NCBI GenBank assembly: GCA_014155875.1
Contig: JACEFZ010016150.1
Location: 62,001-126,000, forward strand
Length of the DNA stretch: 64,000 nucleotides
Direction of reading: 5' to 3'
From: Cepaea nemoralis
Taxonomy: Eukaryota > Mollusca > Gastropoda > Stylommatophora > Helicidae
Below, one piece after another: positions 42,201 to 47,020 of this stretch. Positions within the stretch are counted from its first letter, which is position 1, and every line of letters starts with the position of its first letter. The position numbers and the translations under genes are program-made. The notes beneath the pieces are model-generated. The model ran no database searches and had not been told where the DNA came from. It saw only the letters and a list, made by a program, of their open reading frames with translations.

Positions 42201-42615
42201 GTGACAACCATAATCTGTGTCTTCTTACAATTTAAATTATAATCCTAGTTGTTCACTGTGAGAATCAACCACATCTACTGAATGTTGCAAATCCTTCTCA
42301 TTGTCTACAATCAATACTGTATCATCCACATATCTAATGTTATCGGAGGCATATTATGATACCTAATTATTAACGGATTCTTTTTTAAAATTAAGTTGTT
42401 TTTACTCATTTCTTTCTTCATTTACTTTTGGTGAAAAATGCATCAGAATATGTTGCCAGATAAAAATGTATCTTTATCTTCACCAGATGGCCAGATTTAA
42501 GATCCCTCACTACATCCTGTTTGTTGAAGGATTTCCAACAACTGTAACTGGAAAAATACAGAAGTATGTCATGAGAGAGGAAACCGTGAAAATGCTGGGA
42601 CTCGCTCAAAGTTAA
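3664..42615 (+). CDS. ACSF2: ACSF2-like acyl-CoA synthetase, 11 visible exons, 5'-partial
   Basis: Medium-chain acyl-CoA ligase of the ANL (acyl-CoA synthetase, NRPS adenylation domain, luciferase) superfamily. The family activates fatty acids with ATP and CoA, and ACSF2 is normally mitochondrial. Exons are 3664-3717, 12226-12347, 16177-16342, 18381-18476, 20906-21054, 25155-25323, 28954-29061, 33380-33528, 35765-35906, 40363-40473 and 42487-42615. They total 1,395 nt, exactly 465 codons including TAA, and every junction is GT-AG with matching phase (0,2,0,0,2,0,0,2,0,0). Core motifs occur in order: the phosphate-binding loop [10 protein letters not shown] (split across exons 3/4), [47 protein letters not shown] and the C-terminal TVTGKIQK with the catalytic lysine. 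The known family length is about 600 residues, so roughly 150 N-terminal residues lie upstream. The catalytic core looks intact. A close ACSF2-like paralogue is possible. Confidence 0.93.
3718..4400. other. Intron sequence, no gene
   Basis: Unique intron sequence after exon 1. About 3835-3900 resembles the 3' core of the SINE seen at 24317-24500 and 42800-42990, as a short degraded piece. Nothing else is recognised. Confidence 0.4.
4404..4630 (+). repeat. Tandem duplication of ~112-bp unit
   Basis: Two near-identical copies starting tttacgttgtgtgaattctg at about 4405 and 4517. The core gtatgtacctgacgagatgc recurs diverged at about 44786, so the unit belongs to an interspersed family. Confidence 0.8.
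6547..7201 (+). mobile_element. 5'-truncated RNase H LINE inserted in the RTE LINE
   Basis: Flanked by an 8-bp duplication, aatctgta, at 6539-6546 and 7202-7209. It encodes the end of an RNase H domain ([43 protein letters not shown]). After a frameshift at a poly-G run (6882-6893) comes the C-terminal region with [19 protein letters not shown]. The tail is (ACTA)n at 7183-7201. The host LINE reads on directly past it. Confidence 0.85.
7731..8088 (+). mobile_element. tRNA-derived SINE inside the RTE LINE
   Basis: Interrupts the LINE between PGIL and the YADD motif. It starts with a B-box-like gggttcaggccccgg and ends in a caaacaaacaa tail. The 5' tRNA part is truncated. No clean TSD was found, so the edges are approximate. 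Confidence 0.6.
8935..9228. repeat. CA/GA/poly-C microsatellite region
   Basis: Mixed cacaca, gagaga and two poly-C runs (9049-9058 and about 9175-9190). Simple sequence between the LINE 3' end and the next element. Confidence 0.9.
9242..9568 (+). mobile_element. SINE-like element X, copy 2, full length
   Basis: A 327-bp element flanked by a perfect 13-bp TSD, cactgacatacat, at 9229-9241 and 9569-9581. It begins gggacgcag and ends gcaag. No convincing tRNA A/B boxes or ORF were seen, so the promoter type is unknown. It matches copies at 1-296 and about 41119-41460. Confidence 0.88.
9735..9845 (+). repeat. ~34-bp tandem repeat, 3 copies
   Basis: Units of gaaataaagaggtggtggta plus agtgaaagtga. 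Confidence 0.8.
9845..10050 (-). mobile_element. Probable tRNA-derived SINE fragment
   Basis: On the minus strand, ctctgaagatgtgaggttca (10024-10043) resembles a B-box region followed by a non-tRNA body down to about 9845. There are no TSDs and no second copy in the window, so this is tentative. Confidence 0.4.
10290..11233 (+). mobile_element. CR1/L2-like LINE 3' fragment
   Basis: A C-terminal reverse-transcriptase tail in two frames. One is [20 protein letters not shown] and onwards; after a frameshift near 10495 comes [35 protein letters not shown] and [16 protein letters not shown]. The 3' UTR (about 10960-11210) is shared with 54215-54440. The tail is (TTCG)n at 11216-11233. Confidence 0.78.
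11236..11510 (-). mobile_element. Probable LINE 3' end fragment
   Basis: Minus-strand translation in broken frames resembles the basic RT-terminal region of other LINEs here ([13 protein letters not shown], then R-rich and TWRGLVHG). Degenerate. Confidence 0.42.
11580..11893 (+). repeat. ~30-bp minisatellite, left part
   Basis: Units such as gtcagaggtatatttgactg plus tatatccagt. The array resumes at about 12150 after an inserted repeat and runs into the acceptor of the exon at 12226. Confidence 0.9.
11893..12150 (+). mobile_element. Interspersed repeat Y, copy 1, inside minisatellite
   Basis: Splits the 30-bp array. It shares cagtagtttgccattgcttt and flanking bases (about 11910-12120) with the repeat at about 23570-24190. 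It is non-coding and of unknown class. Edges are approximate. Confidence 0.6.
12150..12229 (+). repeat. ~30-bp minisatellite, right part, includes splice acceptor
   Basis: Three copies of gactgtaaatctagtcagag-type units. The last tctag is the acceptor of exon 2 and TCAG is the start of the exon. Confidence 0.85.
12226..12347 (+). CDS. ACSF2: ACSF2-like exon 2 of window
   Basis: Encodes SGCKLLVAS, then [12 protein letters not shown], then [10 protein letters not shown] and a short tail. This matches the family segment after LEYALKK. The acceptor tctag at 12221-12225 was chosen because the next possible AG (12229) puts a stop in frame. The donor is gtaagc at 12348, phase 2. The acceptor and the first four exon bases are themselves part of the upstream ~30-bp minisatellite. 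Confidence 0.85.
12348..12780. other. Intron sequence, nothing recognised
   Basis: AT-rich intron following exon 2. No repeats or coding similarity seen. Confidence 0.5.
12815..13080 (+). repeat. ~36-bp minisatellite, ~8 copies
   Basis: Units of catggacagtaacaagtaac plus taaaggtcccgtgta, with one internal duplication of acaagta. Confidence 0.92.
13110..13315 (-). mobile_element. Probable tRNA-derived SINE
   Basis: The minus strand starts tggcctacgcctgcttg with a B-box-like gggttcgattcgcattggg (13257-13280), followed by a body. No TSD established. Confidence 0.5.
13316..13690 (+). repeat. 89-bp tandem repeat, ~4 copies
   Basis: Nearly identical units containing atgttggacactcctgcaat. Very low divergence implies recent expansion. 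Confidence 0.95.
13756..14345 (-). mobile_element. RTE-like LINE 3' fragment
   Basis: Minus-strand translation gives [30 protein letters not shown], then [20 protein letters not shown] and [20 protein letters not shown]. This is the standard C-terminal end of RTE-type polyproteins. The tail is (GAAT)n at 13757-13777. Confidence 0.8.
14525..14800 (+). repeat. 45-bp minisatellite, ~6 copies
   Basis: Units containing cacctcatggtgcgtcagaa. Because 45 is divisible by three, the + frames stay open, but no host exon evidence is seen. Confidence 0.92.
14880..15500. other. Intron sequence, nothing recognised
   Basis: No recognisable element or coding similarity. Confidence 0.4.
15522..15702 (+). repeat. 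Tandem duplication, ~88-bp unit
   Basis: Two copies starting agactgacaagtat at 15522 and about 15610, almost identical. Confidence 0.88.
15750..16095 (-). mobile_element. LINE 3' fragment (RTE-like), minus strand
   Basis: Similar in order and sequence to the minus-strand LINE at about 41590-42370 (shared motifs around cactagagtcatggatcagg and ctaatttctctaatc). Heavily mutated. Confidence 0.6.
16177..16342 (+). CDS. ACSF2: ACSF2-like exon 3 of window
   Basis: The first base completes a lysine codon from exon 2. It then encodes [13 protein letters not shown] and so on, ending [10 protein letters not shown] immediately before the P-loop glycine. The acceptor is ttgtatttcag and the donor gtgagg, phase 0 at the 3' end. 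Confidence 0.92.
16343..17700. other. Intron sequence, nothing recognised
   Basis: A long stretch without recognisable repeats beyond short poly-C and poly-A runs (17114-17128 and about 17430). Confidence 0.4.
17700..18330 (-). mobile_element. LINE 3' fragment with internal 74-bp duplication
   Basis: Broken minus-strand frames show the LINE C-terminal pattern ([25 protein letters not shown], near 17930-18000). The segment gtccacatccctctgtctcg at 17725 is repeated at 17799. Confidence 0.6.
18381..18476 (+). CDS. ACSF2: ACSF2-like exon 4 of window
   Basis: Encodes 32 residues beginning [20 protein letters not shown], the ATP phosphate-binding loop. It ends [10 protein letters not shown] at the donor gtgagt (18477). 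The last 28-29 exon bases plus the donor are the founding unit of the 64-bp minisatellite that follows. Confidence 0.93.
18448..19607 (+). repeat. 64-bp minisatellite duplicating an exon end and its splice donor
   Basis: About 18 tandem copies. Each has a copy of the last 28 bases of exon 4 (gactccgctgcggctaccac plus cagcat), the donor gtgagt and about 30 bp of intron. Copies at 18448-18890 and 19340-19607 are almost perfect. Those between are rich in indels. Confidence 0.96.
19610..19797 (-). mobile_element. Interspersed repeat Z, copy 1
   Basis: The minus strand matches 29125-29275 (+) over about 150 bp, including ccacctatt and gcattcaggcct. The class is unknown. A short ORF is present in both but is poorly conserved. 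Confidence 0.55.
20023..20455 (+). repeat. 62-bp minisatellite, ~7 copies
   Basis: Units containing gaattcgctacacttcatgt. Low divergence. Confidence 0.93.
20455..20905. other. Intron sequence, nothing recognised
   Basis: Unique intron sequence leading to the exon at 20906. Confidence 0.4.
20906..21054 (+). CDS. ACSF2: ACSF2-like exon 5 of window
   Basis: Encodes [20 protein letters not shown] through LKAVEAHK (last codon split). PLYHCFGM is the conserved segment that follows the P-loop exon in ACSF2. The acceptor is cattcccacag and the donor gtaagt, phase 2. Confidence 0.92.
21185..22262 (+). repeat. GT-rich degenerate minisatellite
   Basis: About 1.1 kb of gattgtttggtggttgatta-type units of 20-24 bp, starting 130 bp after the exon 5 donor. 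One strand is nearly devoid of C. Confidence 0.92.
22263..22340 (+). mobile_element. SINE 3' remnant at head of a minisatellite
   Basis: Resembles 37135-37205 (gacctggactctaaggtc, then atgggtgccaggaaatgtcc versus atgggtgtcggaaaatgtct, then gaagtaaaagcagctgacc versus gaaagtagaggtagccagc). In both places a tandem array begins at this point. Confidence 0.55.
22335..22862 (+). repeat. 16-bp minisatellite
   Basis: About 33 copies of actgaccacatgaccc. Three units make 48 bp, so frames stay open on both strands without coding meaning. Confidence 0.95.
22865..23570. other. Intron sequence, nothing recognised
   Basis: No recognisable element. Confidence 0.4.
23683..23910 (-). mobile_element. tRNA-derived SINE family S1, copy 1
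   Basis: A perfect 14-bp TSD, actcatacctttgt, lies at 23669-23682 and 23911-23924. On the minus strand the tRNA-like head has an A box (tggccgagtggctagaat) and a B box (ggttcgatccc). The body is shared with 48943-49165. The anticodon stem-loop is imperfect, so it is not a functional tRNA gene. Confidence 0.9.
24010..24153 (-). mobile_element. SINE 3' fragment with (GAA)n tail
   Basis: An 11-bp TSD, gaattgcattc, lies at 23999-24009 and 24154-24164. On the minus strand it ends cggatgaacgaagaagaaga. It is 5'-truncated. Confidence 0.85.
24317..24505 (+). mobile_element. tRNA-derived SINE family S2, copy 1
   Basis: The head has ccatggcaaagttatgaag and a B-box-like ggttgtgggttccc, followed by the core ttttcttggagactcctggg shared with 42800-42990 (-) and, in part, about 3835-3900. 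Confidence 0.65.
24505..25154. other. AT-rich intron sequence
   Basis: Contains a short imperfect duplication of tcattattttctgg with flanks (24573-24720). Otherwise nothing is recognised. Confidence 0.4.
25155..25323 (+). CDS. ACSF2: ACSF2-like exon 6 of window
   Basis: Completes K, then [18 protein letters not shown] and onwards through the conserved [10 protein letters not shown] segment, ending MHKFT. The acceptor aaaaaatgtag has a weak pyrimidine tract. The donor is gtgagc, phase 0. Confidence 0.92.
25583..26121 (-). mobile_element. RTE-like LINE 3' fragment
   Basis: Minus-strand translation gives [40 protein letters not shown], then [39 protein letters not shown] and [18 protein letters not shown]. 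It is very close to the LINE at 4660-8893. Confidence 0.85.
26150..26335 (+). repeat. 15/18-bp repeat with poly-G run
   Basis: Copies of gctggatctgaaaca, followed by about 24 G at 26294-26317. Confidence 0.9.
26400..27490 (-). mobile_element. RTE-like LINE fragment with internal minisatellite
   Basis: Broken minus-strand frames run from the YADD-equivalent region ([18 protein letters not shown] near 27488), through [15 protein letters not shown] and a TSDVRC motif, to [10 protein letters not shown] near 26400. A 62-bp unit derived from the LLYGSES segment is amplified at 26545-27130. Confidence 0.78.
26545..27130 (+). repeat. 62-bp minisatellite derived from LINE coding sequence
   Basis: Nine to ten copies containing caagattcactaccatacaa. 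On the minus strand the unit encodes the equivalent of [16 protein letters not shown] of the surrounding LINE. Some units lack two bases (catacacagaactgg). Confidence 0.93.
27495..28515 (+). mobile_element. RTE-like LINE 3' half, head-to-head with the preceding copy
   Basis: Translation gives [20 protein letters not shown] (frameshifts), [58 protein letters not shown], then broken frames to the end at about 28500. A ~102-bp segment is tandemly duplicated at about 28027-28230. Confidence 0.82.
28516..28953. other. Intron sequence before exon 7
   Basis: No recognisable element. Confidence 0.4.
28954..29061 (+). CDS. ACSF2: ACSF2-like exon 7 of window
   Basis: Encodes [14 protein letters not shown] and onwards, ending VGKVQDHVE. 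This is the adenylate-binding core motif (A5) of the ANL superfamily. The acceptor is cacaatccag and the donor gtgatg, phase 0. It is followed 220 bp later by a 2.6-kb minisatellite. Confidence 0.91.
29125..29278 (+). mobile_element. Interspersed repeat Z, copy 2
   Basis: Matches the reverse complement of 19610-19797, about 70% by eye. Class unknown. Confidence 0.55.
29281..31880 (+). repeat. 35-bp minisatellite, ~74 copies
   Basis: The unit is tgtcatatctcagacagttc plus tcctgtctcatccat, with few variant positions. Each unit holds the small inverted repeat AGACAG/CTGTCT with a 5-nt loop. All three + frames stay open because stops are absent from the unit, which is not evidence of coding. Confidence 0.97.
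31880..33230 (+). repeat. ~82-bp composite minisatellite derived from the 35-bp array
   Basis: Units join tttgtttacttcctgcatcc and acctaaacacacttgatctt to a gacagttctcccatctcatc segment that is homologous to the 35-bp unit. Two subtypes (tcatatttaa and tgaattagag) alternate, giving higher-order periodicity. Confidence 0.93.
33380..33528 (+). CDS. ACSF2: ACSF2-like exon 8 of window
   Basis: Encodes [20 protein letters not shown], then [16 protein letters not shown] and WYHTG, leading into the ATP-ribose-binding aspartate in the next exon. The acceptor is ggttctgcag and the donor gtaatt, phase 2. Confidence 0.93.
33529..33790. other. Intron sequence after exon 8
   Basis: No recognisable element. 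Confidence 0.4.
33790..34918 (+). repeat. ~20-bp degenerate minisatellite
   Basis: Units of catgtttggagcaggtttcc and catatttggagcaggttttc, with longer multi-unit duplications (for example about 34440-34560 against 34610-34740). Confidence 0.93.
35085..35742 (+). repeat. 16-bp minisatellite upstream of exon 9
   Basis: About 40 copies of cagtatctcagtacat, ending some 20 bp before the exon at 35765. Confidence 0.95.
35765..35906 (+). CDS. ACSF2: ACSF2-like exon 9 of window
   Basis: Completes the WYHTGD motif and continues [35 protein letters not shown] to KDVQ. It holds the hinge region between the large and small domains. The acceptor is catgttcag and the donor gtgagt, phase 0. A 16-bp array ends about 20 bp upstream. 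Confidence 0.93.
35907..36820. other. Intron with small duplications
   Basis: Includes a ~60-bp imperfect repeat (ggttgggaataccctgg) three times at 36010-36165. The remainder is not recognised. Confidence 0.5.
36822..37080 (+). repeat. 46-bp minisatellite derived from a tRNA-like SINE head
   Basis: Five copies containing cagggtagtgtagtggtcga and cgcttgtctgctgg, homologous to the head of the SINE that follows directly. Confidence 0.88.
37065..37205 (+). mobile_element. tRNA-derived SINE between two arrays
   Basis: An A-box-like ggtagtggttggcctgctgg is followed by a B-box-like ggttcaaatcc at 37110-37120, then a body ending gtagaggtagccagcgtgat. The left array copies its head and the right array starts at its 3' end. 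Confidence 0.65.
37205..38393 (+). repeat. 24-bp minisatellite, ~50 copies
   Basis: The unit is gggatactgaccatatcagc plus cagc, with very little variation. Frames are open on both strands because the period is a multiple of three. Confidence 0.97.
38436..40351 (+). repeat. 25-bp minisatellite, ~77 copies, ending at exon 10 acceptor
   Basis: The unit is actgtgtcaagaggtcctgt plus cattg, almost invariant. Several units lack tgt. A foreign 19-bp Tn5 mosaic end sits inside at 39040-39058. Confidence 0.97.
39040..39058. other. Tn5/Nextera mosaic-end sequence (probable adapter contamination)
   Basis: Reads CTGTCTCTTATACACATCT, identical to the 19-bp Tn5 mosaic end used in Nextera library preparation. 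It breaks the 25-bp repeat, with local loss of repeat register on both sides. Confidence 0.93.
40363..40473 (+). CDS. ACSF2: ACSF2-like exon 10 of window
   Basis: Encodes [20 protein letters not shown] and onwards, ending FCQDK, part of the C-terminal small domain. The acceptor is tttattgtgcag and the donor gtgagt, phase 0. The acceptor is the terminal variant of the 25-bp minisatellite. Confidence 0.92.
40474..41080. other. Intron sequence after exon 10
   Basis: AT-rich, with degenerate aatgaggcataa-type repeats (40630-40720). No gene. Confidence 0.45.
41060..41560 (+). mobile_element. RTE-like LINE 3' end, split by SINE-like element X
   Basis: Before the insertion it encodes [14 protein letters not shown]. 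After it come [13 protein letters not shown] and HQDLWRRM. Together these match the 3' coding end of the LINE at 25583-26121. Confidence 0.75.
41119..41460 (-). mobile_element. SINE-like element X, copy 3, inside a LINE
   Basis: A 14-bp TSD, caggcagataaatg, lies at 41105-41118 and 41453-41466, so the inner right edge is within a few bases. The tail (CAAG)n is on the left. It matches 1-296 and 9242-9568. Confidence 0.87.
41585..42375 (-). mobile_element. LINE 3' half (RTE-like), second subfamily
   Basis: On the minus strand: [60 protein letters not shown], then [20 protein letters not shown] and [18 protein letters not shown]. Frameshifts are present. The fragment at 15750-16095 is related. 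Confidence 0.8.
42487..42615 (+). CDS. ACSF2: ACSF2-like terminal exon
   Basis: Encodes [20 protein letters not shown], then [12 protein letters not shown] and a short tail ending GLAQS, then TAA at 42613-42615. The lysine of TGKIQK is the family's catalytic lysine. The acceptor is tatcttcaccag. The 3' UTR starts at 42616. No poly(A) site could be assigned with confidence. Confidence 0.93.
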   Translation: MARFKIPHYILFVEGFPTTVTGKIQKYVMREETVKMLGLAQS

Positions 42616-42799
42616 ACCGTCCAGTTTTATGTAGAAATGTTGTTTGGTTTAGAAAGTCGCTCCTGTGGCCTTGTTTGCTTGAATGTCTGCACTAATCTTG
42701 GACCTGTCACATGATTTTGTCGGAATTGTCTGTGTGTATTCAAAACTGATTTAAAGAGGCTTAAAGGCAAGAGCATCAAACTTCATTGCACCGGGTTGT

Positions 42800-42992
42800 A
42801 TCCTATATGGCTGTCTCTTTCAACAAAGTGGTCTGCCGAAAGCATCACGCAGAGCACAAACTCCAGCGATGACTCCCAGGAGTTTCCAAGAAAACTGTAC
42901 AACTGAAGTGAATAACAGAGTCCAGACATGAACTTATAACCTTCAGAGCACAAGGTCGGCGGCTGATCCACTATGCCACAGGATCCCATGTG
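42800..42992 (-). mobile_element. tRNA-derived SINE family S2, copy 2, near the ACSF2-like 3' end
   Basis: The minus strand begins ggatcctgtggcatagtgga (A-box-like) with a B-box-like ggttataagttcatgtc, and has the core ttttcttggaaactcctggg. It starts about 185 bp after the stop codon and may lie in the 3' UTR. Confidence 0.68.
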
Positions 42993-43017
42993 TATGTTTG
43001 TTGTGGTGTAACTGACA

Positions 43018-43150
43018 GTCATTAAACATTAAGGTAACATACAACAAGGCTTGTTATGATGTCACAGACAGTAATGAAACATTAAGGTAACACACAACAA
43101 GGCTTGTTAGGGTGTAACTGACAGTCATGACACATTAAGATAACATACAC
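43018..43150 (+). repeat. ~55-bp tandem repeat, 2-3 copies
   Basis: Units containing acaacaaggcttgtta with gtaacatacaacaag and flanks. Confidence 0.75.
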
Positions 43151-44780
43151 CAATGCAGTCAAGCTACAGCAAGGTAATATAAATAAACAAACAGCATAAA
43201 AATAACATCAAATACAACACAAGAATGCACCAAAGAATAACTATCACAGTGTCATGAAAAATGTCTTTCTTATAAAAAAAATTTCTATTAAAACAACAAT
43301 GTATCTAAAAATTAAGATTATGTATGATGAAACCTTATCAAGAAAATTGTAATGATAAAAGTCAAACTTATTTCTCGCCTAAAAGATGATTGAAATATAG
43401 GGAAACCATAGGGGAAGAGAAGTAAAGATACAGATTGATGATATGGGGAAGACATGAAGGGAGTGGACAGAGATGGCAAAGGGTAGGAAGGTTTGTCATG
43501 TTTTGGGGGAGTGCCTCAGCTCCACTGACATACAAGGGGCGGCAGAAATAGAAGTGTAAGCGTGACGATAGCTCACAGACAGTTTTAAAAAATTAAATTA
43601 ACCACATGTATTTTCCACTGTTTATGATGGATTCCATATCAAATAATGTTAAACACTGGTTTATTGTACTTACATTAGCATTGCTGCAATTTTTGATATT
43701 AACTAATTGTGAAAGATGAATATGTATCGTACTAAATTGTTTTTGTATTCACAGGAAGAGTTGCCATTTTATGTTGTCATGAAAAATCACTAGTGACTTT
43801 ATTTATTTGTCACTTAATGCGAATATTGCCATTGGTGTGAGGTTTTCATCACGTGGTTGTTGTGACATATTGTGCAAATTTTATTACTTGCCACAGGAAT
43901 TTTTGGCTGCAGTTACTGGATTGAAATAGTAATTATGAGAATATTTGATGGATTGAATGATCAATTGATAGATCAGTCAGTTGATCAATTGATTGCTTGA
44001 ATGAATGATCAGTTGCTTGATTAATCAGTTAATTGATTGAATGAATGATCAGTTGATTGATTGATTGAATGATTGATTGACTGGATTCAGGAATTGTATA
44101 CAGCTCATGAACAGTTATCTTTTGACGCTCCAAATTACTTCTGCTTGGGTGACACTAGGAATGCTGGACAGTGGGTTATGGAATTGTGGGATACTGCACA
44201 CAGGGTAGAAGTGGTTTTTGGAAATAATGTTGAGGATATCGTGGATAGAGAAGATTTTTAGGATAGTTAGTCGTGGTTGCAACTTCATCGCATAGGGTCT
44301 CCCAAATAATGCTCTGTTCCTGTGCCAGTGAATATCACACAAAATACTCCTCACTGCCTCATGTGAAAAGTGGAACAAACAGCAGTATCGACAAACCAAC
44401 AGCACACACAGGCAAGTATATGCATAATGCCATTACCAGATTGCCAACACAACAGTCCGCCACGAAAATTACAGTTCATCGTCGATGGAAGCGGCAGTCA
44501 CGAGAAAAGCAGCACCTTCACACACATTACTACATAATGCAAAACTAGCTGGTTCAGGAGTTGGCCATCACCATTTTCTGAACATACAGTTCACAATAAA
44601 AACCGCCGACAGATGTAAAAGCATTCCACGTGAAATCCACAGTTCACAGTGTCGCTCCAGCACTTAACTCAGTAACTGGGTGATGGAACCATGGTAACAT
44701 TTAAATATATGGCAATGTGCCTTGTTTATTTCGGTTGAAAATATTCATGATTATACTTCATTATATGTTGAACTTGTTTC
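43150..44780. other. Intergenic sequence, no gene recognised
   Basis: Includes a tgattgattga-type microsatellite at about 43935-44090. A stretch near 44222 (gttgaggatatcgtggatag) resembles the ~31-bp array at 46530. No coding similarity seen. Confidence 0.45.
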
Positions 44781-44819
44781 TGTAGTATGCACCTGACAAG
44801 ATACAGCGAAATATGCAAT

Positions 44820-44827
44820 GTGATATA

Positions 44828-44908
<81 letters not shown>
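44820..44908. repeat. (AT)n microsatellite
   Basis: About 85 bp of pure AT dinucleotide inside a diverged copy of the repeat seen twice at 4404-4630. Confidence 0.97.
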
Positions 44909-44911
<3 letters not shown>

Positions 44912-44966
44912 GCAATATATTGTTCGTCATTATTCAAATATATTGCAACAATTCTGTGCACTGGTT

Positions 44967-45088
44967 AATAGACAGTCTATCAATGTTTACTATTACAATA
45001 CCTAATACATGATAATAGACAGTCCATCAATGTTTACTATTACAATACCTAATACATGATAATAGACAGTCCATCAATGTTTACTATT
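44967..45088 (+). repeat. 47-bp tandem repeat, left part
   Basis: Copies of aatagacagtccatcaatgt plus ttactattacaatacctaatacatgat. The array resumes at 46018 after a LINE insertion. Confidence 0.9.
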
Positions 45089-46017
45089 CAGTTATCAGTT
45101 GGGGTATCTTCGTTGCACTCCGGACATGTCCATAGGTGCTCAGATCCTTCCCCCAGCATATGCATCAGCGTCCGGTGGCTAATAGTGCCAGTTCTGTGTT
45201 GGTTGACGAGGCGCTTTGTTTTCCCGATGTACCTCTCGCGTCTGGCTGTGCCGATTCTTACTCCCAGGTCTTTCATCCTGGAAAGCGATGTGGAATCACT
45301 GGCGTCAAAATCCTCTGTTCTCGCCATATCTTTAAGGGCGTTAATGACATCGGCACGATCCATGGACTGGCCATCTACAGGGGGTGCAGAGCCAGCCAAT
45401 TTATCAGCTCGTTCATTTTCCTCGACTCCCGCATGTCCCGGGACGAAGATGAAGGTGACTTTGCGGACAACAGACTTCCGCAGCGACTCAGTCCACTGTC
45501 TACGTACAGATCCAGCTTCGACCTTCTGAATCATGCTCATTGAATCACTTAGTACACACATGTTGGTATAATGCTGTGATTCCAGCCATATGAAAGCCTG
45601 TGTAACTGCCATCACCTCCATCGTCATGCTGCTCGTGGTCATAGAGTGGGCACCACTGGATTCTTGAACGGTTCGGCCCGCTGAACGGGCTGTAAATGCC
45701 CACGCACTTCTCTGCTGCTTTACAACAGATCCATCTGTATAGATGAGCACTTCGGGGCTATCTGAGTGATCATAGATGAGCGCATTAACCTCTGCATTGA
45801 CAGCGGCAGGGTTCTGCTCTCTGCACCGTCTGTCGAGTGTGATAATGCAGGAGAAGGTACACTTAAAAGCTGGAGGCACCGGCACCCATTCCTTGCCGGG
45901 GTTGATACTGGTAAGACTGCAGACCTGTCCGACGACATCTTCTGCCCGACCCATCCATGATTTGCCCCTCTTTAGCCTGTCACCCTTTTCTCTGAATACA
46001 GATACAAATATTTTATT
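45089..46017 (-). mobile_element. 5'-truncated RNase H LINE with open C-terminal ORF
   Basis: A 12-bp TSD, atgtttactatt, lies at 45077-45088 and 46018-46029, so the insertion is 929 bp. One uninterrupted minus-strand frame (stop at 45088-45090, open to about 46065) carries an RNase H domain with VLIYTDGSV, MEVMAVTQAF, VLSDSMSMIQ and [20 protein letters not shown]-terminal region follows with VNQHRTGTISHRTL and LWTCPECNED. Family function: RNA-strand removal during target-primed reverse transcription. The intact frame and TSD indicate a young insertion. The reverse transcriptase is absent. Confidence 0.87.
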
Positions 46018-46100
46018 ATGTTTACTATTACAATACCTAATACATGCTAATAGACAGTCCATCAATGTTTACTATTACAATACCTAATACTTGCATTCTG
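46018..46100 (+). repeat. 47-bp tandem repeat, right part
   Basis: Continuation of the array at 44967-45088 on the far side of the LINE. Confidence 0.88.
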
Positions 46101-46530
46101 TATATATGCAGATTTATGTAATGGATCCTGCTGGCTCAGAAGATGCATTATGTAACACTGTCTTTCACACAGCTTAGGTCATAAATAACTTATCCAACAG
46201 ACATTTCTCTTTATTCCGATTGGTCAGTTCTTTCTATTACTAATCAACCACACAGGTTCTCTTTATTATGAATCATCAGTTCTCTTTATTACTATTCTTC
46301 GGTCTCTTTATTCTCTTTATTATGAAAATTGCTGATGAAAATACCAGGTAATAAAGCTACTAATGCCACCATAAACATCTTTATCATGGTCCATGTTGTG
46401 AAAATATCATTAAGGGAGGAAATCTGCGACAAAACACTGCCTGTCTGCACACACAAAGTTATGGGGCATGAAACCAATTAAAACTGATAAAAAGAACAGA
46501 TGTATTGGGATTCCAACAATTGTGTAGGAT
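46100..46530. other. Intergenic, low-complexity AT-rich
   Basis: Short repeated tctctttatta motifs at 46205-46320. No gene. Confidence 0.45.
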
Positions 46531-46690
46531 ATAGTGGACAGAAAAGAGTGTTGATGATATGGACAGAGAAGAAAGTTGAGGATATCATGGACAGAGAAGA
46601 ATGTAGAGAATATCACGGACAGAGAAGAATGTTGAGGATATCATGGAAAGAAGAAAGTTGAGGATATCATGGACAGAGAATAAAGAAAAT
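46530..46690 (+). repeat. ~31-bp tandem repeat
   Basis: Five to six copies of gaggatatcatggacagaga plus agaatgtt. Confidence 0.88.
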
Positions 46691-47020
46691 GCTGAGGTAT
46701 TGACAGTTACAGGTGTTATGAGATCAGTCGTCAAAAGAATAAGAAAAATGAAATTATATTTATGTCGTTAGTGAAGGTCATTGTCATTATTATCATTGTC
46801 CTCTGGAAAGGTCCACTGTTGCTCCGAGCTCCTCCTCAACATCTCCACCAGCATATATCGACTGATCGCACCAGTCCTGTACTGTATTTATACTCCAGTA
46901 TTTATGAGATGTATCAACAGAAGTGGTGGAATAGATATATTAGCTTTATGTGCGAAAATACCCGACAAGAAAATAATAGAAAGACAGAGACCTTATTCTT
47001 TGTATTTCTAAAAAGTAGTC
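46690..47020. other. Intergenic, nothing recognised
   Basis: No element or gene recognised. Confidence 0.4.

Noticed and set aside
44787..45012. Tyr-Ile repeat ORFs
   Set aside because: Translation of an (AT)n microsatellite.
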